Below are positions 23,499 to 34,799 of a stretch of 64,000 bases of DNA, one piece after another (the stretch's first letter is position 1; every line of letters begins with the position of its first letter). Position numbers and translations under genes: made by a program. The DNA comes from Erythroxylum novogranatense (lineage: Eukaryota; Streptophyta; Magnoliopsida; Malpighiales; Erythroxylaceae), in assembly GCA_029891385.1 (NCBI GenBank), contig CM057231.1:20119300-20183299 (forward strand), written 5' to 3'. The notes below the pieces were generated by a model that was given only the letters and a program-made list of their open reading frames with translations, ran no database searches and was not told where the DNA came from.

Positions 23499-23503
23499 GC
23501 TCA

Positions 23504-24494
23504 ACAGGAGGAACCAGTGGAGGAAAGCCCGGTTCAGAAGAGTCCTATTGAAGCACATTCAGAGAAATGAAGATCGACTCTGGATAGTGATAAACCTTGT
23601 CTGATGGTATACAACTATCATCAGTTTTTGAGAAAACATAAGTCAAGATCGTAATGGTCAAGTTGTTACCGTAGGAGAACTGCTATTTCAATCACGTCAA
23701 CCACGATGAAGAAGACGAGGGTCGTAGTACGACCTATATCGATAAATAGTAACACATGGGACTTACTGAAAGAAGATGAAAAGAATTTCTACGATGCTTT
23801 AAGGGATGCTGCTACCAAGCCATACCCTACAAAAGTTTCCTGTAAGCAGTGTACTATTTTTTCGATCACAGAAAAGACCGAAATAAAGGCTGCACCTGAT
23901 ATCCAGCCAAGATATCCGTTGGATTTGACTAAGGGGAAGTCAAAGTTATTTCCTGAGGAAGAAGATAGTGATGATCTATCCGTAGATCAAATAGCAGAAG
24001 AAGTGCATAGAATTGATGAGGCATGCGCTTCTACACAGAATAAAGATGATGCAAGTTGTAGTTATACTGACAAGCAAGAAGACTATCCAGTGGGGGGACG
24101 AGTAATAACAGGGACATTTATTGAGTTCCTTGTTCAGACAGTTCTACGTATTAGACCCTTGTCTAATACAATGTCTTTTCCAGTAGAAGCATTATCCCTG
24201 CAAGGAAGACAGTTGCTGATGCTGCCTGCTCCATTTGACTTAGATCTTCCTGAAGCTGAAACGTTTATTCGTCCACCAACTATTGAGATCAATGAAAAAT
24301 ACATTCCTACTTCTAGTGCTTATACTACATCAATACCGTTCACTCCTCCCTCAGCAAATGTTGATCAAGCCTCTTCATCGATTGACTCATCAGATGAACT
24401 CAGTAGATTACGCAAAGAAGTCAATGAGATCAAGGAGACGATGAATGATCTAAAGAAGATGATGACAGAACTGCTGAAGAGCCATCATCGTTAA
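23504..24494 (+). pseudogene. Sirevirus env-like ORF, 3' part
   Basis: This resumes the ORF broken at 13887. An open frame of 262 codons (23706-24491) is acidic and Ser/Pro-rich and ends in a short coiled coil (LSRLRKEVNEIKETMNDL and following heptads) before LLKSHHR. A C-terminal coiled coil is a reported trait of Sirevirus envelope-like ORFs. A 200-bp non-coding stretch with the purine tract follows. No catalytic motif is visible. The split by the LARD is proved by the GCTCA duplication rather than by homology. Confidence 0.6.
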
Positions 24495-24681
24495 TCATTT
24501 TTGATTATAACAAATAGGGGGAGAAGAGCAGAAAAGAAGAGAATGAACAAAGAAGAGAATAGAAGGTGTGACTGAAACAGACGAAGAGAGGAAGAAGTCA
24601 AAGAAGAAGAGAATGAAGATAAGTTTTGTGTTCTTTTCAAAACATTGTATTTTGTTTTCTTTTGTATATAATTTGTTATCA

Positions 24682-24697
24682 TAAAAAAGGGGGAGAT
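24682..24697 (+). other. Polypurine tract, Sirevirus-like element
   Basis: ATAAAAAAGGGGGAGAT ends directly at the 3' LTR (TGTTAAG at 24698). It would prime plus-strand DNA synthesis. Confidence 0.85.
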
Positions 24698-25575
24698 TGT
24701 TAAGTCCAAATGACTTTACTTAGATATGATTTTGATGTATAACAAAGACAATCAATAAAAATAAAAGAAAGACATACGAAGTTAGACAGACGAAGTCCTA
24801 AACAAAGCAGATGCAGGCGCAAACGCTAAGTAAGAGTAAAAGCAGACGCAGACGCAGAGACACAGACACAAAAATACAAACGAAGAAAAGAAGATGCGGA
24901 ATTCGAAAAAAAGACGAAGGAGTCAGTTCGAGTTAGTTACAGAACTCAACTGAATAACCGTTTCTTTAAAGATACAAGAAACAAGAATCAAGAAGCAGTT
25001 GGAGATGAAGGCTATAAATACAAGTCGAAGTCGAAGATTGCAAAGTTAGTCAAAATCAGTGAAGTTAAAAAAAATAGCAAATTTATAACTACGAGCTTAT
25101 TGTTTGATTTAGCTGAGAGCTATTCTACTGTAACAAGTGTTCAAACACTTTTCTGAGAAAAAGTAGAACAGATAGCCTGCAGAGACTAAGTGTGAAAGAA
25201 TACTGGTTGTAGAGACCTGAAGAGGCTCGCAAAGAATACTTGTAACGTTTGAAGAGATAGTGAAATCTCAGAAGAAACTCTGAGGACTGGACGTAGCCCA
25301 CGGTTTGGGGTGAACCAGGATAAATCTCTGTGTCAAACTACTCTCACTCTACATCTCTATATTTTATATTCAAGTTTTATCACTACTTAATTCATAAACA
25401 AAGTTTTTCAAAAGTTTTGATTAATTAGAATCTATCGAAAGTTCTGTAAAGAATTTTATTTCTGACAAACAGTTTTTGAAAGATTTTTCAAAAAGGGGAA
25501 TACACAATTCAACCCCCCCTTCTCGTGCATTCTATATCGTTTTATAAGTATTGTATTAACGTGTGATTCACTTCA
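24698..25575 (+). repeat. Sirevirus-like 3' LTR
   Basis: This 878-bp LTR is colinear with 6717-7612. It holds fewer GACGAAGTC repeats than the 5' LTR and has a short unique insert near 24817-24840. Confidence 0.9.
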
Positions 25576-27008
25576 TATATGGAGGAAGTGAATCAGGGAG
25601 GGGCCGACAGTGGCCCACTGGGATTGGTAGAACAGTGCTGTGAAACCATCATAGCCTGGGGCTTTGTTAGGATTCATGAAAAAAAATGCCACCGTGATTT
25701 CAACAAGCTGGAGAGGACAGGTGAGGTCCTCGGTCATATTCGGTGGCGGGGGAGGAAAATGCCCATGAAGAAACCCAGGGAGCGAGGATCATCTTACGGG
25801 TCGGTACAAATCCTGTAAGTGGCGTTGGGTCATACTACAGAGCTCTGCAGGGTCGGTAACTTCATTACCATTGTCGTCGGGAAGAGCGAGGATGTGAGAC
25901 TGACATCGTCGAGATCGAGTGAGCGCATGGTAATACTGAGTATTCCTATCTCCTTGGCTGATCCACTGACTCCTGGACCTCTGGTGCCAGAAGAGCTCCT
26001 CCTGATAGAGCACGTATTCCAGTTCTTTCCGTAAGTAAAGCTCGAGCTCCTGAAGTGGGGTGGAATCGTTGTCCTCTACATATTTTTGAATGCCCTCGAG
26101 CCAGGCCATAAGGCGATTCTTGGGATGGAAGATGTTACCAAACTCCTTGGAATTCCATTAGTGGAGCGTTTCCAAGAATCGTTGGAACGCCCCGCTGAAA
26201 TCTGAGGAGCTAGGAAGCCAGTTATCAGTGACTACCTAGGGGAACGAATCGTGTGTGAGCCACGCCGATTGAAATCTGAAAGGACGGCGCGGAGGTTGGA
26301 GGGGACATGAGCAAGGAACCTAATAAGGAGAGGTCTATGATCCGATTTGAGAAAAGGAAGGTGTTGAACTCTGGTAGTCGGATGTGCAGAGAGCCAAGCA
26401 GGAGAGCCAAAAGCCCGATCTAAATGTTCACGGAGGTGGCCCCGCTTCCACGTGAATCTCAAACTGGAGAAGCCTAGATCCTAGAGTTGGAACTGAAGCA
26501 CACAGTCCCGAAACTGGGAACTTATACTTGTATGTGTGCGCGATCCCCCACGTCTATCGGCACTTTCCAACTTAGCATTGAAATCCCGCCAAAAGCCCGT
26601 GGGATGATGATGTGGAGCAAGAGACCTGTGTATCGCCAAAGATACTTTTGTAACGTGGGGTCAGGGGCTCACAGAATAGTCAGAACTCAAACAACTGATG
26701 ATCCCATTGGACGCGAGCATGAATGAATTGACGGTGAGCTAGGAGAATGCAAACGGCAATAGGCTCCTGCCAGAGCAGCCATATCCTGCCCGAAAAGCCC
26801 GTACCCTCAATCCGGAATGAATTGCTAAATCCCAGAGATCGAATAACTCGCTAAGCCCGATTGCCACTAATCTGAGGCTCCACTAGGACCACCATGCGGG
26901 GCTTGTGGATACGAATGTAGTTTTTCAGAATGGGTTTGAAGGTCCGACCTCCAGCCCTTTGACAGTTCCATATAAAAATCATCATAACTTCGGTAGGGGA
27001 AAAGGGAA
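25576..27008 (-). pseudogene. LINE ORF2, 5' part: endonuclease and linker
   Basis: ORF2 starts at ATG 26985 on the minus strand, 23 bp after the ORF1 stop (27011-27009). The first residues (MMIFIWNCQRAGG, VVLVEPQISGNRA) are the start of the apurinic-type endonuclease of plant LINEs. A TAG at 26853-26851 truncates it at codon 45. The domain end, with SDHRPLLI, is in an open stretch at 26462-26232. The linker (WHQRSRSQWISQGDRNTQYYH) is at 26109-25789. The segment reaching 25576 ends in the pre-RT sequence (NKAPGYDGFTALFYQ), where the Sirevirus-like element interrupts it; RT continues at 6716. Confidence 0.85.
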
Positions 27009-27145
27009 CTATCTCGTGCCTGTCGGGTCTGGAACTGCCAGCCCAGACAGAGCGTGACTTGTTCTAGTCTCGGGTAATGGACTTGGATCCTCCATCGGTG
27101 TATCAGAAGTGGCGGGCTCGTTCCCAACACCCTGAAGGTCGGAAG

Positions 27146-27370
27146 TAACAGTACACTATAATAATCGTGGTTTTGACTTGGTAAATTACAGTTGATTGTA
27201 AATATATATTGGTACATAACAACTAGCTAAATCGTAGGCATAGTTATTGGGATTCAGTTTGTTTTTTTTGAATTCCATATTGATTTGTTTTTCAAATGTA
27301 ATTGTAATCTATCAATGAGTTTAAATACTCAACATGAATACAAGATCGATACAACTTTTACAATTCTTTA
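27146..27370 (+). repeat. Copia-B 5' LTR
   Basis: The first base after the LINE sequence and TSD is the T of TAACAGTACAC; the last is the A of TTCTTTA, directly followed by the primer site. Roughly ten differences from 31702-31927 were seen by eye. Confidence 0.9.
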
Positions 27371-27382
27371 TGGTATCAGAGA
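27371..27382 (+). other. Primer-binding site of Copia-B
   Basis: TGGTATCAGAGA matches the initiator-Met tRNA-type site at 11 of 12 positions and starts immediately after the LTR. Confidence 0.85.
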
Positions 27383-27458
27383 CATAAACTCTAAAGAGTT
27401 TTTTTTCCAAACACCTGTACCTCTCCCTGTTTTAATTTCCAGATCCTTTTCTTCCTCA

Positions 27459-30400
27459 ATGGCTCGCAACCATACCGTTGTAAACTTTGATAACACCATC
27501 ACCTCTACCATTGTCCAATTTAACCCCACGACACAGCTTCCGATGAAGCTTACTGGCTCTCTGAATTTTGTCACAAGGAAAGCCCAGATATCCATGCTGC
27601 TGAATGGCCATGATTTATTCAGTCATCTCGACGGCTCCTCCCCGGCCCCGACCCCGACCAAAACCATCACTGAGAACAACACAACCGGTCCCAATCCATC
27701 CTATCATATCTGGTATCGACTGGATCAACTGATTCAACAAGCTCTCATGACGTCGGTTGATCTAACTCTCGCCTCCTCGGTTGCTAATGCACCTGATGCT
27801 CACACTACTTGGAGCACTCTTCACACGGCGTTTGCAAATAAGTCTCAAACGCGAATCTTCAGTCTTCGTGATCAATTAGCTCGACATCACAAGGATTCTC
27901 AATCCGTGGCTACTTATCTTCGGGAAATCTGATCTCTGGCCGATGAATTGGCCAATGCTGGTGCTCCAATTTCTAATGAAGAATTGGTTGTCAAAATACT
28001 CAACCCGATTTAGGCACTGAGTTCAGAGAGATTTCTGCAGCAATTCGCTCTCGGGACTCGGCTATCACCTATGAAGAGTTATATGAAAAACTCGTGGATC
28101 ACGAGCTCTTCTTGAAGCATGAGGAAGCTTGCAAATCTCTTACCCAGTCGATAACAGCTGCTGTTGCCCAAAATCAGCCTCCAAAAACTTACCGTAATGG
28201 TTTGTCAAGTAACCAATACAGACGCTATGGCCACAATCAAATGCCAAACAATCAACATTGGCGTTCACAGCCCCTCGATCACGGAGAAATAATATGCCGC
28301 AGACCCAAAACAATGACATGTTTATCAAATGTCAGCTTTGTGAAAGGAAGGGACATTCGGCTCGTGATTGCAGAAGTCAATCTCATGATCATATGCAAGC
28401 CCGCGCTCATTATGCCGGCTATTCCCCGCAACAAGATTCATGGATCATCGACACCAGGGCAACACATCACATAGCTTCGGATGCTCATCAATTCACCACT
28501 TTGCAAGACTATAATGGCTCAGAGGACATCGTTATGGGAAATGGTGAAACAATCCCGATTTCCCACACTGGTAACATTGATCTAAAAGCACCTCATTGCC
28601 ATTTTACCCTACATGATGCCCTATGTTCTCCTTCTGTTACAAACAATTTGATTTCAGTTTCCCAATTTTTTCGAGACAATAACAAGTCTATTGAATTCTT
28701 TCCTTTTTCCTATGTTGTGAAGGATCTTGCAATGGGAGCACCGCTGGTACGAGGAGAAAGTAGTGGCCGACTCTATCAATGGCCACCAAAGAGTCTTAAT
28801 GTTTTTCCAAGCTGTCATGTTGCTGTGTCCACCGACCTGCAGCATCGTCGATTGGATCATCCCAATCAAAAAGTTTTAAATCAAAATTTTAGACAATTTT
28901 CAGTTCCGAATAATAGTTCAAAGCTTTCTATTTGTAATTCTTGCAAATCAAATAAGATGCACAGGTTACCTTTTTCTGAAAACAGTTTGAAAACTACAAC
29001 TCCATTGCAAGTAGTATATAGTGATCTTTGGGGTCCCTCCCCGATTGTGTCGATTGATAAAAAACGATATTATGTCTTGTTTGTTGATCACTATACCAAA
29101 TACATGTGGTTTTATACACTTCAAACAAAAGATGAGGTTTAAAATTTTTTCCAACTTTTGCATCCAGTACTTGAACGTCGATTTAATACAAAACTTTTGT
29201 GTCTATACACTGATGGTGGTGGTGAATATCAAGGTGTAGACCCTTACCTAGCACGAAATGGCATTGAACATTTAGTGTCTCCCCCCTATACCCCACAAAG
29301 AGTAGCAATCGTCGAGCGACGTCACCGACATATGATAGAAACAACCAAAACTCTCATGCACCAAGCCTCAATGCCCTCCAATTTTTGGTCATTTGCTTGT
29401 CAACAGGCTACATACTCAATTAATCGGCTCCCCACTACAATCCTAGGAAACCGAAGCCCATTCGAAGTTTTATTCAAAGAAAAGCCAAACCTCCAATCTA
29501 TCAAAACCTTTGGATGTCTTTGTTATCCTTGGTTAAAACCCTATGCCAAACACAAGCTCGATCCGAAATCAACACCATGTGCCTACCTAGGCTTTTCTAC
29601 CAAATACCATTCCCATCTATTTTTGATTTCACCACCTCCAAAGTTTATGTCAGTCGAGATGTTGTGTTTTATGAGACTGAATTTCCATGTGAAACCTCCA
29701 ATATTCGAAACATAGGCAATTTATCTTTTGAATAATGGGAAACCACTGAACTTGAACCTTTGAAAACTGATAAAAATGATATTTTGTCATGCTTTGAATT
29801 GCCTAACTACTTGCAGGTTCGGCTGCCCACTACCTCCTCCTTGACCGTGCTGCATCCTGCTGCAGGTATTTCTCTTCCTCAGTCCCCAATCGACTCCACA
29901 CTACCTGCCCAACTGCTTGATCCCTCGACATTGCCACAGCCTGAAACAACCACTCACGCTAACCCACCTGAACCGAATCAGTCATCTACCACCACTCGTG
30001 TTCCCTATGAGTCACACGCTATACCTCACACCCAGCCATGGTCATCATTACCCACCCAAGCAGACCCAACACCAACTCATCGCATGGTCACCCGCTCCCA
30101 AACCAACAGCCTTAAACCGAGACAATTTCATGTAACCACTACCACATCACCGACCACAATCCCACGCACTTACAAACAAGCCCTCAAACACTCCCATTGG
30201 CAGCTTGCTATGCAGGCTGAATATGATGCCATAATCCGTAATCAAACGTGGAGCCTAGTCCCATACGATGCCTCCAAGAATATTGTAGATTGTAAATGGT
30301 TATTTCGGGTTAAATACAATGTTGATGGAACAATTGACAGGTATAAGGTGCGATTAGTGGAGAAAGGCTTCACACAAAGGCCGGGAATTGATTACCAAGA

Positions 30401-31690
30401 TACATTCAGCCCAGTAGTAAAGTCGGTAACAGTCCGTTTGGTTCTAACTATTGCCACTCATCGTTCTTGGCCGATACATCAGTTGGATGTTAATAATGCG
30501 TTCTTACAAGGGACACTGGATGAAGAGGTCTATATATGTCAACCACCGGGGTACGAATCGCCATTGAATCTTGATTATATGTGCAAACTTCATAAGGCGA
30601 TCTATGGACTGAAGCAAGCACCACGTGCTTGGTATACTGCCATCAAACATTTCTTGTGGATTATGGTTTTGAAACTGCCAAGTCTGATTCATCACTATTT
30701 ATACTAAGCCGAAAGGGGTTCATGGCATATATACTCATCTATGTTGATGATATAATTGTTACTGGTAGTGATACATAGGGGGTGCAACGGATTATTCAAG
30801 CTCTTGTTGCATGATTCTCTCTCAAAGATCTTGGCACTCTCAATTACTTCTTGGGCATCGAAGTTTCGTATGATTCCTCGGGTATGTACTTGTCTCAACA
30901 AAAGTATGTTCATGATATGCTTGAAGATTTAAATATGCTTGATTGCAAGGGGGTGCCCACTCCGATGAGTCCAACCACTGATCTCACTGTCGTTACTCCA
31001 ATTGCTGATGTTGATGCCTCAATGTATCGTCGGGTAATTGGCAAGCTTCACTATCTCTCCTTCATAAGGTTGGATATTGCTTTTGCGGTAAATAAACTCT
31101 CACAGTTTATGTACCAGCCTTGTAATGGTCATTGGAGTGCAGCAAAAAGAGTTTTGCGTTATTTATAGCAGACTTTGCATCTAGGTGTTTGAATTGCTCG
31201 GGAATTAGATTGTCAGCTCCTCACCTATTCAGAATCGGATTGGGCTGGAGATCCGTTTGACCGCACCTCGACGACAGGGTATGTAATTTACTTTGGCAGC
31301 ACACCCATCTCCTGGTCATCTAAGAAGCAATGCTCAGTATCTCGATCTTCCACCGAGGCAGAATACCGGGCGGTAGCAGCTGCTGTTTCCGAGACCAATT
31401 GGATTCAGAATTTGCTTCTTGAACTCTGTTTTAAGACAACGACAGTTCCTAAGGTTCTTTTTGACAATGTAAGTACAACTTATATTTGTGCCAATCCTGT
31501 TTTTCACAGCCGAATGAAGCATGTTGCAATAAATTTTCACTTTGTTCGAGAACAAGTTCAGAATGGTGCACTCTAGGTTCAACATCTACACTCGGCAGAT
31601 CAAGTTACAGATATTCTCACGAAACCATTGCCAAGGGCTGCCTACACTCGTAATCTACTGAAATTGGGTATGGTTGATCATATTTCGAAC
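27459..31690 (+). pseudogene. Copia-B gag-pol
   Basis: The polyprotein starts at ATG 27459 (MARNHTVVNF). Gag runs to a stop at 27930-27932, probably a CGA to TGA change, and continues in other frames to the zinc knuckle CQLCERKGHSARDC near 28335. The protease box reads WIIDTRATHH (28439-28470), with Arg replacing Gly of DTG. Integrase has DLWGP, VDHYTKY, a stop at 29140-29142, then TDGGGEY and PYTPQRVAIVERRHRH. RT (29760-30707) has [18 protein letters not shown] and [11 protein letters not shown], then a frameshift before YVDDIIVTGS near 30740. RNase H (DWAGDPFDRTSTTGY, STEAEYRAVAAA, LTKPLP) ends near 31690. Multiple stops and shifts make it inactive. Confidence 0.88.
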
Positions 31691-31701
31691 TTGAGGGGGT
31701 G
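31691..31701 (+). other. Polypurine tract of Copia-B
   Basis: TTGAGGGGGTG abuts the 3' LTR at 31702. Confidence 0.75.
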
Positions 31702-31927
31702 TAATAGTACACTATAATAATCGTGGTTTTGACTTGGTAAATTACCGTTGATTGTAAATATATATTGGGTACATAACAGCTAGCTAAATCGTAGGCATAG
31801 ACATTGGGATTCAGTTTGTTTTTTTTCAATTCCAAATTGATTTGTTTTTCAAATGTAATTGTAATCTATCAATGAGTTTAAATACTCAACATGAATACAA
31901 GATCGATACAGCTTTTACAATTCTTTA
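31702..31927 (+). repeat. Copia-B 3' LTR
   Basis: It is colinear with 27146-27370, begins TAATAGTACAC and ends TTCTTTA directly before GGAAG. Confidence 0.9.
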
Positions 31928-32270
31928 GGAAGGCGGGTCGGGGTGCCAAGGGGGCGTAACCTCGGGGAGAGAGGGAGGAGGTGACGTATCCATGGGGCCG
32001 GGGGGCTCCGTAAGGATCTCGACCGACGCCCCATTAATTAGGCCCTCCTGGGTGGCCGTAGGGAAGGTCGAGTCGGGTGAGACCAGGGCCGCGTGTGACG
32101 GTAAGGAAATCGCAACGTGGCCCAAGATTAGCATGGAGGAGGATGGGCTCAATGGCCCGGTCTGCGGGTGTGGAGGGCCCGAAAGACTGGAGCCCAGCAG
32201 AGAGGGGACTGTGGGTTTAGGCTCATGGGCTGGACTGGTGGAGACAGGCTGGCCTAGGATGCAGGCCTGC
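31928..32270 (-). pseudogene. LINE ORF1, C-terminal part
   Basis: This minus-strand Ser/Pro-rich segment of ORF1 lies between the Athila-like and Ale-like insertions. It ends with TPPWHPDPPS at the Copia-B TSD and continues in frame at 27145 to the ORF1 stop at 27009. Low-complexity, proline-rich C-termini are usual in DUF4283-type ORF1 proteins. The plus-strand open frame 31992-32276 is its shadow. Confidence 0.75.
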
Positions 32271-34762
32271 TGTTAATGTCTTTATTTTCTATCTATTTGT
32301 GTGCTAATTTTCTTTATTCTTAAGGTTTGAAGTTATGCTTAATAGAAATTAATTATGTTTTATGTCAAGGTGCATTTTGGAACCAAATAGAAAGAACCGC
32401 AACAATTTTGGGACAAAAAGAGCTGAGCTAGATATTGACCTTAATTAGACGTGATTTCGTGTAACAATCAGGAACTTAAACGGATGAAATGCAACCTGAG
32501 ATGTCTTTTGGCTCAAAACGCATAAGCAGAGGCAGAATAAATCACGCAATAAGAGTCAGGTAGAATAAAAGAGTGGGCTCCAAATTAATACAAAATAACA
32601 CAACAAGAAGCCAGCAGTTAACGCAAGGGTTTTAAGAGTAGCTAAATAAATTGTCACAACACGTGGAGGCAGCTGGTGTCGTTTTTTAGGAAGCTAAAAT
32701 GAAATTGAAGAAAAACCTACAGAGGAAATGCAATATATGGAAACGCAAGTCTCTTCAACGTGGTGTCAATTTTTAATTAACATTAGCACATGGGAGAATC
32801 AACACGTGGAGGAGGCAAGAAATTAAATCAACAGTGGAGAAATTTAGGCTCTTTAATGGTCCCATAAGTCAACAATAACAGCTTGAAGAATCGTTGGAGG
32901 CTCTTGATTGGAGGGCTTTTTAATTGACCCATGGAGGCACAACGTGGAGAGCAAATTGGCCTAGCAAATTAAATTGAAGCAGTAGACGCTAGAGCCACAG
33001 TGCAGCCACGCATAACTCAGGCACAAAAATCACGCAAGAGAGAAATTAAATCAGAAGCGTGTTAGGTGGCATTTTAATTATCAAAGACACGTATAACATG
33101 CACAGGAGAAAAAGTGAGTGGCAGACGCGACAACAAGGTTTGATTGCAACCAACAGGTGGCATAAAAAGAGGAAATTAATTGGCTTTGGAGAGCTGCATC
33201 TACGGAGAGCAACAGGAGAGAAGGCCGTGAAATAAAAGGACAGATGGAGTCAATTGTGGGTAAAATACAAGCAGCTGGTGGCGCGACAATGAAAAATGGA
33301 CGGGAGACTCAGGCGTGAGAGTTGGCACGCACAACAAGAAGAAAATCAGCAAGCAACAAATACGCAGAGCAAAACACAAGAAGCGTGGCCGCAGGAGGTT
33401 TAATTGTCAAATCAACTTGACGAAAAGCAAAGCAGACGTTGAATTGGGAGCTATGGAATGCTGTGTTGATAGAAGGAGCTTCACGTGGAATAAAACACAG
33501 GCAGCGGGCGCAAGGTGAATTAGCTGAAATGAAAACGTAACTTACGAAAAAATAAGGGGGATGGCGTTTTATGGTTTAATTGTCTAATATGAGCCAGAGG
33601 CAATGCATAGGGAGGCAGATCAATGGTAGAGAAAAGAAATGAGAAGGATGACCCAGCGTTTGAAGCGCAAACAAAGGAATAAATTAGCAGGCGTGAAAAC
33701 AAACAGAAACAAGATGAGGAGTGAGGCGGCAGCTGCTAAAATCAACACAAATCCCAAAATTAATGGAGAAAATAACGCAAAGGAAAGGCTTTAAAATGAA
33801 GAAAGGCAGAGGCAGCATGGGGTTGGCGAGATATGATAAGAACGAAGGTACGGAAATAAGGTGGAGAGAGGAATGAAAAGAAAAGAAAAGAGAGCAGCGT
33901 GGAATTAAATTCTGGAGATTGCCGCAGATAGAAAAGAAGAGAAGAATGTCGACGACAGTCTCTACGTTTGGAATAGATAGGGAAATTATGATGTTGGGTA
34001 ACTAAATTTTATTTCTTGGTGTACGGAATCCTAGTTATTGAATATTGCTTGTTGTGAGACTTGTGTTCTTTATTTCAATCAATTTATTAGTCAAGTATCA
34101 ATTATTTTTCTGGGTCATTGTTTGATTGTTTAATTTGATAGCTAGGTGCACAACTAGTTTGTATTTTTATTCAATCAATTGCTAGATTAAAAAGGTTGAC
34201 GTTCAATTCTTTTAATCAAAAGTAGCGACTAGGATTTTTTTCTACTACGTTAGGGACATGCTTCTAGGAATAATAATTTTCTAGGCTAAATGTACATCGT
34301 ATGTATGTTGTTTAGTTCGTCGATTTTCTTGATTCGTAAAGCTATTAATTAATTAAATCTGAGATCGTATCCAGGTTATTAATTAATAAGGGTTAATTCA
34401 AATACATGTTTTGGTTAACTAAGCATAAGAGAAAATAGGTAAAGAAATTTACCACGATGAATGCTGAACTAATAAATTGGTTATTTTTAGTGTCAATGAT
34501 CAACGCAAATTCAATAACGAAGGAGATCGAAAACCAAGATTTATTTCTATAAATCTCATTATTTTGTTTCTAGTTATTTTTCAATTTCAATTTCCAATTA
34601 ATTTTTGCTTAATTCCCAAATTGCAAAACCCCCTTTCTTATTGCGTAACTACTAACGTCTGAATTTCTCGTGGGAACGATCCCGACTTTCCACTACTACA
34701 TTAATTTGTGTTGCAGGAAGTTGGATTTTTTTATATTTGGTTGTAGGCGATAGCATTCACCA
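32271..34762 (+). repeat. Athila-like 5' LTR
   Basis: This 2492-bp LTR starts TGTTAATG and ends ATTCACCA. By eye it is about 95-97% identical to 41853-44347. Purine-rich, with many GGAG/GCAGAG stretches, in its middle; open frames such as 33315-33518 and 34477-34662 have no known domain. Confidence 0.92.
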
Positions 34763-34788
34763 AATTTTATCGCCGTTACTGAGGAAAT
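34763..34788 (+). other. Degenerate primer-binding site, Athila-like
   Basis: ATCGCCGTTACTGAGGAAAT follows the LTR closely. It resembles the TGGCGCCGTTGCCGGGGA site of Athila-type elements with several mismatches. Confidence 0.55.
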
Positions 34789-34799
34789 TTTGACGCTTT

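Larger units (their letters stand above)
13883..23503 (-). mobile_element. LARD-like Gypsy (Tekay-type) derivative, non-coding
   Basis: The element occupies 13888-23498 (9.6 kb) with perfect TSDs GCTCA at 13883-13887 and 23499-23503. Its LTRs of about 3.0 kb (13888-16894 and 20460-23498) end in TGTAACATCCCG and TGCTACA read on the minus strand. A perfect TGGTATCAGAGC primer site (20455-20444) and a purine tract (16907-16895) fix the orientation. The conserved ATTTCGAGGACGAAATTT box next to the purine tract is typical of Tekay/Del Gypsy elements. The 3.56-kb interior holds no recognisable gag or pol. Long LTRs with a non-coding interior of about 3.5 kb match the LARD class, which depends on an autonomous relative. 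This assignment is inference from structure. Confidence 0.8.
6717..25575 (+). mobile_element. Sirevirus-like Copia element (SIRE/Maximus type), LARD nested inside
   Basis: The LTRs are 6717-7612 and 24698-25575, both starting TGTTAAGTCC and ending CACTTCA. A primer-binding site follows the first LTR and a purine tract, AAAAAAGGGGGAGAT, precedes the second. The order on the plus strand is gag with a UBN2-like domain and long coiled coil, protease, integrase, RT, RNase H, then an extra env-like ORF. The extra ORF and the gag coiled coil point to the Sirevirus branch. The interior without the LARD is about 7.5 kb. It inserted into LINE ORF2. The flanking 5-mers CATCT (6712-6716) and TATAT (25576-25580) match at only 3 of 5 positions, but removing one copy restores the LINE frame, so I read them as a decayed TSD. 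Confidence 0.87.
27141..31932 (+). mobile_element. Copia-B: short-LTR Ale-like Copia element
   Basis: The element occupies 27146-31927 (4782 bp) with perfect TSDs GGAAG at 27141-27145 and 31928-31932. LTRs of 225 and 226 bp begin TAACAG/TAATAG and end TTCTTTA, so the termini are TA...TA rather than TG...CA. A TGGTATCAGAGA primer site abuts the first LTR and TTGAGGGGGTG precedes the second. Short LTRs, overall size and RT motifs suit the Ale/Retrofit branch. It inserted into the end of LINE ORF1; removing it and one GGAAG keeps the ORF1 frame open. Confidence 0.9.

Noticed and set aside
12617..24494. Endogenous pararetrovirus or true viral envelope gene
   Set aside because: No coat/movement or RT-type caulimovirus motifs, no signal peptide or transmembrane-rich envelope layout; the context is a Copia Sirevirus-type element.
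31992..32276. 94-codon Gly-rich plus-strand frame
   Set aside because: Antisense of the proline-rich C-terminus of LINE ORF1.
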